The notes: a model not told the origin generated them from the letters alone. A DNA stretch of 64,000 nt from Bacteroidia bacterium (GCA_026414975.1 JAOAHZ010000002.1:124001-188000), one strand, 5' to 3'. Positions 1-10,400 are shown, counted from the stretch's first letter. Translations and numbers: made by a program.

Positions 1-347
1 ACAAGAAAAGCCACATCTATCTCCTTAGCCAGCGTTTCTAACGGGAGAATCGGTCCTAAGCGCGTCAAAGCCCGGAGGTAAGCCGAGCTTTCGGGAAAGT
101 AAAGCTGTTCAGCGTATAAAGGAAACCGCACCTCTGAGGGTAGGTCTTCCGGAGGCGGGAAAAAATCGCTAATCATACCGAAATACAGGTACTTCGGATG
201 AATCCGTATCATTCGGTGAAAGACGTCCAAGAAGATAGGTATAGCCTGAAACCGACGCTTATCCAACAAGTCATAAACGGTACGCCCCCCAGCGTAGGAT
301 ACCTCTCGCTCGCGTGAAGCCCCACCTAAAAAGATACCGACTCGCAT
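1..347 (-). CDS. ddl: D-alanine--D-alanine ligase family protein, N-terminal part (runs off window)
   Basis: This reading frame is absent from the ORF track because its stop lies outside the window. From the ATG at 347 it reads MRVGIFLGGASREREVSYAG, followed by a GRTVYDLLDKRRF stretch. That matches the N-terminal ATP-grasp lead-in of D-Ala-D-Ala ligases (GG.S.EREVS), which make the dipeptide terminus of peptidoglycan precursors in the cytoplasm. About 115 codons are visible and they stay open to base 1. A TACCTTTG box sits 4 nt before the ATG on the minus strand. The gene is divergent from lon with about 66 bp between starts. The family call rests on the N-terminus only; the catalytic ATP-grasp part is not in view. 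Confidence 0.8.
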   Translation of the reverse strand, partial: MRVGIFLGGASREREVSYAGGRTVYDLLDKRRFQAIPIFLDVFHRMIRIHPKYLYFGMISDFFPPPEDLPSEVRFPLYAEQLYFPESSAYLRALTRLGPILPLETLAKEIDVAFL

Positions 348-351
348 CCCG

Positions 352-359
352 CAAAGGTA
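352..359 (-). promoter_or_regulatory. -7 promoter box TACCTTTG of the ddl-like gene
   Basis: TACCTTTG read on the minus strand, 4 nt upstream of the ATG at 347. It matches the Bacteroidota TAnnTTTG -7 consensus. The -33 element is not obvious. Confidence 0.55.
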
Positions 360-413
360 TAGCGGCGAAATCCCTATCTTCGCAAGGCATAGCTTTTGCA
401 CGCTACGCCTATT

Positions 414-2837
414 ATGCGAGACGAGCACAACCCTTTTGCAGAGGATACTGACACTTTGGCTTATGTCCTGCGCGCGTCTGGCATGCCTGAGTTTCCCTTA
501 GTAGACCTGGAAGTCATAGACATACTGCCGCTCCGTAATACCGTCCTCTTCCCTGGCGTGATTCTACCTATTTCGGTAGCTCGGCCGAGCTCTATCCAAC
601 TTTTGGAGCATTTGCGCGCTCAGAAGCTCACCTACTTAGCCATTACAGCTCAGAAAAACCCCGACATAGAAGAGGTAAGCCCAGACAATGTCTATACAGT
701 CGCGACTTTGGCCAAAATCTTGCGGGCCCAGAGCACACCGGAGGGCCACATCACCCTCATGATCCAAGGGCGCCATCGTATTCGCCTACAAGAGTTTGTT
801 CAGGTGCGTCCTTTCCTGCGGGCTCGCTTTGAGTACATTCCTGAGACTTTGCCTGATGAAACTCGTCAGAAAGGCCTGCTCTTAGCCTTGAGAGAAAACG
901 CCCTAAAAGCCTTAGAACATCTGCCAGAGAGCCCCCAAGAAGCTCGGTTCATCCTCCAGAACATTCAGGGGCTACCTTTCATGACCAACTTTCTCGCCAA
1001 CAACCTCCCGATGGGAATCAATGAGCGGCAAGCCCTCTTAGAGATAGATGACATGGGGGAGCGCGCAGAAAAGGTATTGGCCCAGCTTCAGAGCCAACTG
1101 AATGTGTTAGAAGTTACAGAAGACATTTTGAATAAGGTTCGCAGCACGCTGGAGCGCCAGCAGCGCGACTACATCCTACGCCAGCAAATCAAGGCCATAC
1201 AAGACGAGTTAGGTGAATCGCCCGAGCAGTCGGACTTCGCCCGATACCAGGAAATCGCTAAAACCAAAAAGTGGCCCCCTGAGGCCCAGCAGACTTTTGA
1301 GCGGGAAATAGCCCGCTTAGAACGCATTCCACCTTTCTCACCCGAATACAGTGTAGCTACAGCCTATATCGAATGGCTTTTAGACCTACCTTGGCTAAAC
1401 TACACAAAGGATCGTTTTGATCTACGCAAAGCGCGCAAGGTCTTAGATAGAGACCACTATGGAATGGAGAAGGTCAAGAAACGCGTCTTAGAATACTTAG
1501 CCGTCCTCAAGTTACGGCAAGACATGAAGAGTCCGATTCTTTGCCTGTATGGACCGCCAGGGGTAGGTAAGACCTCCTTAGCCCGCTCTATAGCGGAAGC
1601 CTTAGGACGCAAGTATGTACGCATGTCCTTAGGTGGGTTACACGACGAAGCCGAGATACGCGGACATCGGCGCACCTATATCGGTTCTATGCCTGGTCGA
1701 ATCCTCCAGCTCCTGCGACGGGCTGGTACCAGCAACCCCGTTTTCGTCTTAGACGAGATAGACAAAATCGGGCACGACTTTCGGGGAGACCCCGCTCATG
1801 CGCTCTTGGAAGTGTTAGACCCCGAACAAAATACTACTTTTCAAGACCACTACTTGGAGATACCGTACGATTTGTCGCGAGTACTTTTTATCGCCACGGC
1901 TAACTCCTTAGACACCATCCACCCGGCCTTGCGCGACCGCATGGAAATCATAGAGCTCTCAGGATATAGCGTGCCGGAGAAGCTCCAAATCGCTCGCCGC
2001 CACCTCCTCCCTAAAGTAACGACCGAACACGGACTCAAGCCTCAACAGCTTCGGTTACCCGATGATACCATCTTGCACATGATAGAGCGCTACACGCGCG
2101 AATCCGGCGTACGCCAGCTCCAGCGCGAGCTGGCTGCCCTTACCCGATGGGCTGCTTTCCAACTAGTGGAGCAGAAATCCTCTAAAAAGTCCATCCAAAT
2201 CCCCCCCGAAAAAGTAGAAGACATCTTAGGAGCTCCCCGCTACGAAAAAGAAGAATATGAATCCGAGTTGCGCCCAGGTGTAGGTATCGGCCTCGCTTGG
2301 ACACCTTTCGGGGGAGATGTACTGTACATTGAGACCATTGCTATGCCTGGCGAAGGCAAACTTAGTCTCTCTGGACAACTCGGTGAAGTGATGAAAGAAT
2401 CCGCTACCATCGCTTATCACCTTATACGAGCCCATCGGTTAGCCCCCGCCGAATGGTTCAAATCCCATGACATCCATATTCATATCCCAGCTGGGGCTGT
2501 ACCCAAAGATGGCCCTTCTGCAGGGGTGGTCATTTTATCTGCTCTGGCCTCACTTGTTACCCAGAAGCCGATTCGCCCCTATTTGGCTATGACGGGAGAG
2601 ATTACCCTGCGAGGGCGCATTCTTCCTGTAGGAGGTATAAAAGAGAAGCTCTTGGCCGCTTTGCGAGCAGGTATCCAAGCCGTTGCGCTACCCGAAGCTA
2701 ATCGTAAAGACGTGTCTGAGATTCCCTCTGACCTGCTCAATGGCTTGAGCCTGTATTACTTTTCTGACATTCAGTCGCTTTTAGCGTTTGCTGTAGGGAT
2801 AATGCTAACCTCTGAGGTGGCCGCACCTGTCGGCTAA
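414..2837 (+). CDS. lon: ATP-dependent protease Lon
   Basis: Cytoplasmic AAA+ serine protease that degrades misfolded and regulatory proteins. Order of domains: LON substrate-binding N-domain (about residues 35-230), coiled-coil linker, AAA+ module with Walker A GPPGVGKT near residue 380 and Walker B VFVLDEIDK, then the C-terminal protease domain with KDGPSAG (Ser near 702) and GGIKEK (Lys near 745), the Ser-Lys catalytic dyad. About 807 residues, normal for the family. The track start at 396 is a TTG that belongs to a TAgcTTTTG promoter-like box, so I prefer the ATG at 414. A second box, TATCTTCG, lies at 375-382. All catalytic motifs are intact. Confidence 0.96.
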   Translation: MRDEHNPFAEDTDTLAYVLRASGMPEFPLVDLEVIDILPLRNTVLFPGVILPISVARPSSIQLLEHLRAQKLTYLAITAQKNPDIEEVSPDNVYTVATLAKILRAQSTPEGHITLMIQGRHRIRLQEFVQVRPFLRARFEYIPETLPDETRQKGLLLALRENALKALEHLPESPQEARFILQNIQGLPFMTNFLANNLPMGINERQALLEIDDMGERAEKVLAQLQSQLNVLEVTEDILNKVRSTLERQQRDYILRQQIKAIQDELGESPEQSDFARYQEIAKTKKWPPEAQQTFEREIARLERIPPFSPEYSVATAYIEWLLDLPWLNYTKDRFDLRKARKVLDRDHYGMEKVKKRVLEYLAVLKLRQDMKSPILCLYGPPGVGKTSLARSIAEALGRKYVRMSLGGLHDEAEIRGHRRTYIGSMPGRILQLLRRAGTSNPVFVLDEIDKIGHDFRGDPAHALLEVLDPEQNTTFQDHYLEIPYDLSRVLFIATANSLDTIHPALRDRMEIIELSGYSVPEKLQIARRHLLPKVTTEHGLKPQQLRLPDDTILHMIERYTRESGVRQLQRELAALTRWAAFQLVEQKSSKKSIQIPPEKVEDILGAPRYEKEEYESELRPGVGIGLAWTPFGGDVLYIETIAMPGEGKLSLSGQLGEVMKESATIAYHLIRAHRLAPAEWFKSHDIHIHIPAGAVPKDGPSAGVVILSALASLVTQKPIRPYLAMTGEITLRGRILPVGGIKEKLLAALRAGIQAVALPEANRKDVSEIPSDLLNGLSLYYFSDIQSLLAFAVGIMLTSEVAAPVG

Positions 2838-2913
2838 GCCTGTCCGAGCAGACAGCAAACGCCGGGTAAAGCCAATAAAGCGTTTAGCCCCCGATAGCTG
2901 TAGCTGGCTTAGC

Positions 2914-2940
2914 CTATGGGCATGACATACACTCCCATAG
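2914..2940. terminator. Possible bidirectional hairpin between convergent genes
   Basis: CTATGGG and CCCATAG form a 7 bp stem with a 13 nt loop in the gap between the convergent lon and the Gfo/Idh fusion gene. No clear T-run follows, so this is a weak terminator candidate. Confidence 0.25.
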
Positions 2941-2989
2941 CCTCTATGGCCAAGTCCTATCTCTCGGATCACGGCTACGAGGTCGGCGT

Positions 2990-4564
2990 TCACGAAGGCT
3001 CAACCTGGGGCATCGCCTTCTCTAAACCCTTCAGCGTACGCTTGTAGAACCAGCCACAGCGATCGCAAATGAAGAGCTGGTCGGGCTTTACCACCCTAAG
3101 GGTCTCACCACACTCGCAGACCCAACCGACTTGACGAGCTGGATTCCCAACCACCAACGCATGATCAGGCACATCGTTGAGTACGACCGCTCCCGCCCCC
3201 ACCATAGCGAAACGACCTATCGTCGTTCCACACATGATCGTTGCATTAGCTCCGAGGGTAGCGCCTTGCTTGACTCGCGTTTTGAGAAACTCATTCCGCC
3301 GTTCTATAAAGGCCCTCGGATACTTATCGTTGGTAAAGACGCACGAAGGACCACAGAGCACTCCATCTTCTAACTCCACGCCGTAGTACAGGGAGACGTT
3401 ATTCTGGATTTTGCAGTTATCTCCCACTGTAACGAAGGGACCGACCACGACATTCTGGCCTAAAACGCAGTTTTTACCGATACGACTCCCGCGCAAAATG
3501 TGACTGAAATGCCAGATTTTTGTCCCCTCGCCGATTTCCACATCCTCGTCTATGAGGGCCGTGGGGTGGACGTAGTAAGGTCGGGGAGCCTCCGCTTCGG
3601 GAAAGAGACGGCGGTGGAGCTTTTCTGCTATCTCTACGACAGGGAGCAGGGCCTGAGCGGCGGTGCGCGGAAGGCGTCGGGTCTGCAGACTCTCCAAGAA
3701 GTCTTGCATTTCAGCCCGGAGCGGCTCTATATCAGGGAATGGAACGGCTTGTCTCTCTGATGCTACTTCCCAGGAGGGCTCCTTGCCATCTAACCAGCGT
3801 ACTCGATGAGGGTATAGCGTAAGGGTAGGGCTTTCCCCCTCCTCCGAAAATACCACCATCCCTTCCGTACCGACAAGGGTGAGCCTGCGTCGGCGCTCTG
3901 GGTGAATCCAGCTTGCCCAAATATGCCCGTAAACCGACGAGGCGAAGCGCAGATGAATCCAAACCGCTTCAGGCTGCGCAGGTGCAAAAACGCTCTGAGC
4001 CTGAGCCCAGCTCTCCTGCGGCATCTCCCCAAGAAGGTACAAGAGAAGCCCCAGATCATGAATAGCCAGCCCCCATAAGGCATCTTCACTAAGAGGGAAG
4101 CGTCCTAATCCAGCTCGCTCCGCTTGAAAGTATAAAAGCCTACCAAGAGCACCTTCGGCTATGAGATGGCGTAAAGCCTCTACGGCAGGATGATAATGCA
4201 GCACATGCCCGCCCATCAGAAGAAGACCGCGCTCTTCGGCCAGCGCTATTAGGCGCCTGAGTTGGGCTGACGAAAAGGCAATGGGCTTCTCACAGAAGAC
4301 GTCCTTACCAGCTAAGAGCGCTGATTGTATTAACTCGGGGTGGGTGATGGCGGGCGTAGCAATCACGACTCCCTGGCAATGCGGTTCTCTCCATATGCTG
4401 TCTAAGTCCTCCGTCCAGCAAAGGTCGGGGTACAGCGCTTGAACGGACCGATGCTTTGAGATAGAACGGGTATAGACCCAGCCCACCGCTCCCAAGTCAT
4501 ACAGTATGCGAAGTAGCTTTTCTCCCCAGCGCCCTATGCCTATAAGTGCTAAGCGAGGCTTCAC
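2990..4564 (-). CDS. Gfo/Idh/MocA oxidoreductase fused to WbpD-like hexapeptide N-acyltransferase, with C-terminal zinc ribbon
   Basis: Fusion enzyme of 524 residues, probably for nucleotide-sugar modification of surface polysaccharide. Residues 1 to about 325 are a Rossmann NAD(P) oxidoreductase (start GIGRWGEKL, then FCEKPIAFS with the family EKP lysine). Residues from about 330 to 490 are a left-handed beta-helix acyltransferase of the WbpD type (repeats such as IGEGTKIWHFSHI, NVVVGPFVTVGDN, then VVVGNPARQVGWV). The tail has CECG and CDRCG, a CxC plus CxxC zinc ribbon. In Pseudomonas, WbpB and WbpD are separate proteins catalysing steps of one UDP-sugar pathway, so fusion makes sense; the exact sugar is not known. 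The start is GTG at 4564, overlapping the stop of the upstream DUF4139 gene by 4 nt (GTGA), so the two are co-transcribed. Confidence 0.85.
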   Translation of the reverse strand: MKPRLALIGIGRWGEKLLRILYDLGAVGWVYTRSISKHRSVQALYPDLCWTEDLDSIWREPHCQGVVIATPAITHPELIQSALLAGKDVFCEKPIAFSSAQLRRLIALAEERGLLLMGGHVLHYHPAVEALRHLIAEGALGRLLYFQAERAGLGRFPLSEDALWGLAIHDLGLLLYLLGEMPQESWAQAQSVFAPAQPEAVWIHLRFASSVYGHIWASWIHPERRRRLTLVGTEGMVVFSEEGESPTLTLYPHRVRWLDGKEPSWEVASERQAVPFPDIEPLRAEMQDFLESLQTRRLPRTAAQALLPVVEIAEKLHRRLFPEAEAPRPYYVHPTALIDEDVEIGEGTKIWHFSHILRGSRIGKNCVLGQNVVVGPFVTVGDNCKIQNNVSLYYGVELEDGVLCGPSCVFTNDKYPRAFIERRNEFLKTRVKQGATLGANATIMCGTTIGRFAMVGAGAVVLNDVPDHALVVGNPARQVGWVCECGETLRVVKPDQLFICDRCGWFYKRTLKGLEKAMPQVEPS

Positions 4565-6096
4565 AGACCGATAATAGGCTTTTGCTTAGGATACCTAACG
4601 ACAAAACGAAACGTACGCTCCCAGCTTTCTCCGGGTGCAACGGAAAGCTGCCAACTTAGGCGTCCCTTTTCCGGTTCGTAGGTGCCTCCTGCAGGGTCCG
4701 TTACTTCAACTTTTATTTCTGCATTCCGACTGATAGGTATGCGTTCCCACAGGACGACTTGGATCGGAGCGGTATAAGTATGGGCAAGGCGAAGCGTGTA
4801 GCCGAAATGATGGTGGATAGTTCCTCCACTGAGACGCGTCTCACGACGATCCAGAAGAGGGGTTCGTTTGACCTGTACGAAGGGGCTGCGACCGAGGTCT
4901 AGCCAGAGGGTATCCTCAGAAAATGTGGGATTCCAAAAGATACGGGCTACTTCTTGGCCTTCTGCTTCTATAATAGCAGGGGCGGGCTCCCATAGACTCA
5001 AAGCGCTGACCGGAAGACCCGCCCGAAGGTACGCTGCCTCTATAGCGGGAGCGTTGACAAAAAATCGGAAAGTGGCAGGTAGAGTGTCTGCTCTCAGGAA
5101 GAGTTGGGTTCGGCGGGCTCCCGCAGCTACATGCTGCTTCCCGAGGTGATAGGTACGAGTAAGAACTTGGTCGGTTTGAACGGGAACTGATCCAAGGGCG
5201 CTCTGCTCCGCTTCGCTTTCAGTGGCTTGGGCGCTAAATGACTCTGAAGCGATTTCTTTCATCCGAAGTAGGGGAACCCCGGGCGTAGCAATATCCACCA
5301 CCCACGGCTGAAAGGGGGGCATTTCCTCTGAGCGCTCTGGCGTACCTGTAGAGAGGCTCAATTCTACGCTGCGCCAATCTTCTCCAGAGAGATTCTGGAT
5401 CGAAGCCCACCGCTGAAAGATAACTTTACCCTGAGCGGGTAGAGCTCGTATGCGATACGAGAGCTCCCAAGAGGCAGGCGGTCCAGAGAGCTCTACCCGA
5501 ATCGGAAAAACCTCTGCTTGAGGAGCCCAGTACGTGATAAACACGGCTGAACGCTGAGTTTGAAGACCCTTTAGGCGGTTTTCGTACAGGAGGCGAAGGT
5601 GAGCAAGGGTATCCGTTAAGCTGGCCCGCCGCTTCTCCAGAGGGGTTTTCTCTTCCAAGACCTGAGTCAAGCGCCGTTCTACCAAACCCAAGTAGCGCTC
5701 TATATCTTCGGGTTTGGTTGCTCCTTCCTCTCCTCCCAAGCGGCTATTTTCAGTGAGGATTTTTTCTTGAAGGTTCAGCACGCCGAGACGCTGATTAACC
5801 TTGGAGAGGATAGCTTCTAACGAGTCTATCCGACGACGCAAACGCTCCACATCGGTCGGCCAGGCATTCAGGTAGGGGGCAAGTGGTTCTATGCTTGTCT
5901 GCGCAATGTAACCGCGTGCCGATGCAGCGACGCTCACCCGCAAGCTCTGGGGATTCGTTTGGGGTGGCAGCCCCTCCCATACAAGGGTATTCACCCCCTT
6001 CTGAACCGAAGCTACACCTGTGTAGCGATACAGCGCTCCTTGAGGATAGACCGTGACATGGGCGAGAGTGAGCACTAAGGGCAAAAGAGTGTCCAT
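4561..6096 (-). CDS. DUF4139 domain-containing protein (mucoidy inhibitor MuiA-like)
   Basis: Unknown biochemical role; the architecture is that of DUF4139 proteins, with an N-terminal beta region, a coiled coil with many Arg, Glu and Leu residues (roughly residues 80-190), then a long C-terminal beta-rich domain ending in SWERTFRFVVRYPKQ. Probably exported: after the corrected start the first residues MDTLLPLVLTLAH look like a short hydrophobic leader. The track start at 6183 adds 29 residues that overlap the divergent kbl promoter; the ATG at 6096 is preceded 5 nt upstream by a TACCTTTG box, so I use it (511 residues). The downstream gene overlaps by 4 nt. Confidence 0.82.
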   Translation of the reverse strand: MDTLLPLVLTLAHVTVYPQGALYRYTGVASVQKGVNTLVWEGLPPQTNPQSLRVSVAASARGYIAQTSIEPLAPYLNAWPTDVERLRRRIDSLEAILSKVNQRLGVLNLQEKILTENSRLGGEEGATKPEDIERYLGLVERRLTQVLEEKTPLEKRRASLTDTLAHLRLLYENRLKGLQTQRSAVFITYWAPQAEVFPIRVELSGPPASWELSYRIRALPAQGKVIFQRWASIQNLSGEDWRSVELSLSTGTPERSEEMPPFQPWVVDIATPGVPLLRMKEIASESFSAQATESEAEQSALGSVPVQTDQVLTRTYHLGKQHVAAGARRTQLFLRADTLPATFRFFVNAPAIEAAYLRAGLPVSALSLWEPAPAIIEAEGQEVARIFWNPTFSEDTLWLDLGRSPFVQVKRTPLLDRRETRLSGGTIHHHFGYTLRLAHTYTAPIQVVLWERIPISRNAEIKVEVTDPAGGTYEPEKGRLSWQLSVAPGESWERTFRFVVRYPKQKPIIGL

Positions 6097-6101
6097 CCAA
6101 G

Positions 6102-6109
6102 CAAAGGTA
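6102..6109 (-). promoter_or_regulatory. -7 box TACCTTTG of the DUF4139 operon
   Basis: Minus-strand TACCTTTG, 5 nt before the ATG at 6096. It lies in a 58 bp gap that also carries the kbl promoter box. Confidence 0.6.
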
Positions 6110-6142
6110 ACTTTTCCCGAGCGCAGGGTATCGTAGATTTTG

Positions 6143-6150
6143 TACTTTCG
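6143..6150 (+). promoter_or_regulatory. -7 box TACTTTCG of kbl
   Basis: TACTTTCG, one mismatch from TAnnTTTG, 4 nt before the ATG at 6155. Confidence 0.5.
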
Positions 6151-6154
6151 CTCT

Positions 6155-7363
6155 ATGGCAAAGGCGCTCATAGAATGGGCCAAGGCTCAACTTCAAGACA
6201 TAGAAGCGGCTGGACTCTACAAACATGAACGGCTCATAGATTCTCCCCAGAGCGTGGAAATTACTCTCGCTGACGGCCAAAAGGTACTCAACTTCTGCGC
6301 CAACAACTACCTTGGTTTAGCTTCTCATCCCCGCATCATAGAAGCCGCTCATAGAGCCTTAGACCGCTGGGGCTACGGCATGGCATCGGTGCGATTCATC
6401 TGCGGAACCCAGACCATCCATCGCGACTTAGAACGGACCATAGCTGACTTCCTTCATTGTGAGGATAGCATCCTATACGCTGCTTGCTTTGATGCAAATG
6501 GAGGAGTATTTGAGCCGCTCTTCGGGGCTGAGGATGCGATCTTATCGGATGAACTCAATCACGCCAGCCTTATTGACGGGATACGCCTTACGAAAGCTAA
6601 GCGGTACGTATATAAGCACTTAGATTTGGCCGACTTAGAAGCCAAGCTGCAAGAGGCTCAGTCGGCTCGCTTCCGAGTAGTGGTAACCGATGGGGTCTTT
6701 TCCATGGATGGAGACTACGCTCCGCTGGATAAGATTCTCAGCCTTTGTGAAGCGTACGATGCGCTGCTGCTGGTGGATGACTCGCATGCAACGGGCTTTG
6801 TGGGTCCGACAGGACGCGGCACCCCGGAGAAGTTCGGCGTGCTGGGTAAGCCTAACCTTTTGCTCACCAGCACTTTAGGTAAAGCATTGGGGGGGGCGAT
6901 GGGTGGATTTGTAGCAGGCCCCGCTCCCATTATTGCTCTGTTACGTCAGCGGTCCCGTCCTTACCTTTTCTCCAACTCACTCAGCCCAGTGGTCGTCGCT
7001 ACAGCAAAGGATATCTTCTCTTGGCTTTCGGAGACAACAGAACTGCGCGACCGCTTGGAAGCTAACACCCGCCGCTTCCGCGAAGGACTGACTCGAGCGG
7101 GCTTCGACATAAAGCCCGGGGACCATCCGATTGTACCTATCATGCTCTACGACGCAGTCTTAGCTCATCGCATGGCCGAAGCTCTGCTCCAAGAAGGCAT
7201 TTATGTCATCGGATTCTCCTACCCCGTCGTACCGCGCGGTCAAGCCCGCATACGCGTCCAGCTTAGCGCCGCCCACACGCCTCAGCATATAGATCAAGCC
7301 ATAGAAGCCTTCACCAAAGTAGGACGGAATTTGGGGATTTTGCGATATAGCCCTGTAAGCTAA
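6155..7363 (+). CDS. kbl: Glycine C-acetyltransferase (2-amino-3-ketobutyrate CoA ligase)
   Basis: PLP enzyme of the alpha-oxoamine synthase family; it interconverts 2-amino-3-oxobutyrate plus CoA and glycine plus acetyl-CoA in threonine breakdown. Visible motifs: FCANNYLGLASHP near the N-terminus, DDSHATGF (PLP-contacting Asp and His), and STLGKALGGAMGG with the Schiff-base lysine near residue 243. 402 residues, the normal size. The track start at 6140 is a TTG just ahead of the promoter box; the ATG at 6155 gives the usual MAKALIEWAKAQL start. No threonine dehydrogenase is beside it in this window. Related enzymes (KAS-type serine palmitoyltransferase, BioF) share the fold, but the overall sequence reads best as Kbl. 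Confidence 0.92.
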   Translation: MAKALIEWAKAQLQDIEAAGLYKHERLIDSPQSVEITLADGQKVLNFCANNYLGLASHPRIIEAAHRALDRWGYGMASVRFICGTQTIHRDLERTIADFLHCEDSILYAACFDANGGVFEPLFGAEDAILSDELNHASLIDGIRLTKAKRYVYKHLDLADLEAKLQEAQSARFRVVVTDGVFSMDGDYAPLDKILSLCEAYDALLLVDDSHATGFVGPTGRGTPEKFGVLGKPNLLLTSTLGKALGGAMGGFVAGPAPIIALLRQRSRPYLFSNSLSPVVVATAKDIFSWLSETTELRDRLEANTRRFREGLTRAGFDIKPGDHPIVPIMLYDAVLAHRMAEALLQEGIYVIGFSYPVVPRGQARIRVQLSAAHTPQHIDQAIEAFTKVGRNLGILRYSPVS

Positions 7364-7423
7364 AATGAGCTAAGCATGCCGAGTTGAATTCCCTCAGATG
7401 CTTCTCCCCGACCCTACACCCTC

Positions 7424-10400
7424 TCAGGCTACCTTAGGTATTTGAATCCCTATCACGAGGACATCATCTATTTGAGGCATATTCCCCTGGATGCACCACG
7501 ATTCAAAGGTTTCATAGAGCTTCTCCCGCTGAGTCTGGGAGGGAAGACGAGACAGCTCCTGCAGAAGGGAACGAAAGCGCTTCGTACCAAATCGGCGGAC
7601 TTCTTCTCCTCCAAGCTGATCCGTATAGCCATCGGTACTGAAATAAAGCCAATCCCCCGGCTCCAGCTCTACCTGGCGATTCATAAAGCTAACCCCTCGC
7701 AAAGCCGGAATTCCGCTCAATCCAACGGGAATGGGGTCCTTGGGCAGTTCCATAACCTCCGTCTGACGCACCAACCAGCAGGCGCGTCTTGCCGCAGCAT
7801 ACTCTAAAATCCAACCTCCCTCCCGTCGCATGAATCTACACAAAACCCCCTCAAATCCGTCTCTAATCTCCTCACCTCCCTCCGGATTGAGCATGCGAAT
7901 AATCTGGCTCGAGAGCCTGTCTAAAAGCACACTGGGTGTCCTTTCGGGCACATCATTTACAGCCCTTTCTAAAAGGGATAGAGTAAGCAAACTCATAAAG
8001 GCTCCTGGCACTCCATGACCGGTGCAATCCGCAGCAAGTAGGAGTAGCTCTGAATCATCGGCTTTAGGAGCATGAAACCAATAAACATCCCCACTCACGA
8101 TATCCCGCGGCAGAAATAGGATGAAGCTCTCTGGAAAGAACCGGCTAAGAGCCCCAAAAGGAGGAATCAATGCCCTTTGAATGCGTTGAGCGTATGTAAG
8201 ACTATCTATAAGCCCCTGTCGCTGCGACTCTATAAGATCGCGCTGAGCGGCAAGCTCCTTATTAGCCGCTTGGAGAGCTTCATTTTGGGCTCTTATGGCG
8301 AGAGTGGCTTTATCCACCTCTTGCTGGAGCTCAGCGGCCCGGCGGCGCAAAGCTCGGGTGCGATACCTAACATACAAGGTTATGCCCCCTCCAATCAGCA
8401 GGGCATACGTCAGATAAGCTAACGGCGTGCGCCAGGGCGGTGGCTTTACATAAAAGCTCCATTCTGTCGATTGGCTCCAAGGGCCGCCCATTCGGCGCTG
8501 ACGCACTTCCAGCGTGTAGCTCCCTTCAGAGAGCCGATAGAAAAAGGCTTTCCCTTCGGAGCTGGGCTTACTCCATCCATCGCTTTGGCCTTTTAGACGA
8601 TATTGATACTCTACAAAGGGGCTCTCTACCAACTGACCAACAGGAGCAAATGTGAAGGTGATATCTTGCGCAAAGTAAGATATCTCAAAAGGAGCCATTG
8701 TTACATTAGGCCACCTTCCTCGGGCTCCTTTCAAGGCAGTCTCTAAAGGAGTACTGTTTTTTGACTCTTCCAGGGAGGAGATCGTTCCAAGCTCTACCTG
8801 CTCTTCTTCAGCGAATTGATTGAGGGCGCCGATGGTGAAAGGTATCTCTTGCTTTCTCCACTTTACACGCAAACGAGGAGGAAGTGGATGGGTTCTTTCT
8901 CCCTCTCGGTAGAAGTACAGCCCTCCTTCTGCAAGCAAGAAGAGTCCCGTTTTATCTCGCCACTTGCCCCTTTCCGTTTGGCTCACAGCAAAGGGAACTG
9001 GCAGAGAAATGTAGGAGGCTTGCGGAGAATACAACAAGTGAGCTGATATCCCCAGAAAGGTTATCTTCTTGGTCTCTTGTCTAATCCTTGAGACCTGCAA
9101 TCCAAGAAGCTGATTATCCTGCGCTTGCCACCAAAGGGTATCGCGCCCCCCGATAGCGTACAAGGCCTTTTGAAGCCCAGAACTGGGACCTATGTAAAAG
9201 GAAGCCACCTTAAGATTCTGGTCTGAAGGAAAGTTAGGCCCTAATCCTACCACCCCCTGCCCCTTGGCATCCTCGGGTTCTACCCAAAGTCTACCCTCAG
9301 AGTCTATCGCTAAAGCCCGATAAGCTCCCGCTTTTACTTTCCAAAGCTCATCGCCCCGCAGCAAATAAACACCCGAGTCAGCTACAATCCAGAGCTGATT
9401 CTCGGGACCCGTCCCTATGAATTGTATCTTGGATAGCTTGAAACCGCTATATTTCCCCCCTAAGTAAAGCCTGCCGTTCCTCAGGAGCCATAAAGCACCG
9501 GACTCTGTGCGAGCCAGCCCACTCACGCTATCTATGTCATAAATCTTCCAGCTCCCATCCCGCCAGCAAACGAGCGGATGAGCCCCCATCACCCACAAAG
9601 CCGACTCAGTGGCATCCCAGAATAACTTAGCCCCACGAAAGGGATAGGGAAACTTCAATTTATGCCACCGCTTACCGTCACAAAGCCAAAGCTGACCAGC
9701 CTGTGTAAGAACCCATAAGCTATCTCCTTGGCAAAGGAAATCCAGGACCTTTTCCTGAAAAGGGAGCTCAAGAGGCTCAATGAGATCATCTCGTAGGATA
9801 GCCAGTAAAGCCTCTCCTATGCCATAACTTCGGAATCTCCAGAGCTCCCCATATAAGCCGACTCGGGTTAGGTTTTCTCGTACCTCCTCCACCAGAGTCT
9901 CTAAGCGCCACCTACCTCCTGGGTCAAGATAGGCGCTGGATGCGCGACTTTCGGCCACGACATAATCCTGGCTACTTACAGCCAAGTGGCGCATCTGAAC
10001 TGGCAGAGGGTCCCCGATGCGATACAAGCTGCCTGCCTCGTAAAGAAAGGTCCCCTCATCAGAAGCGAATAGGACCTTGCCTTGTCCTTCGCCGATGAGG
10101 ACAGACGATCGATCCCGCCAGAGTGGCTTTTGACTCATAAGAAGGAGGGTCTGTCCGTTACTCCACAGGAGTAGCCCTTGGCCCGTTGAGCTTTCAAACA
10201 GAGCGCCTAAGTTTTCTCCTATCCAGCCTGCTGGCAGCACCCTTAGACCCCTCAAGCGAATGATATACAAGCTATCCCGCGTGTACCAACTTATCTCCTC
10301 CCCCCACCCAGCCGAAGCTATAAAGCCACCCGATGGAGCCGACACGCTCCTGACGAGAGGAGCGTGGGGCTTTTTCCCGTACCAACCGAATCCATCATAG

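Noticed and set aside
5795-6280. 161-residue minus-strand ORF over the DUF4139/kbl gap
   Set aside because: It overlaps two good genes and both promoter boxes, and its sequence resembles none.
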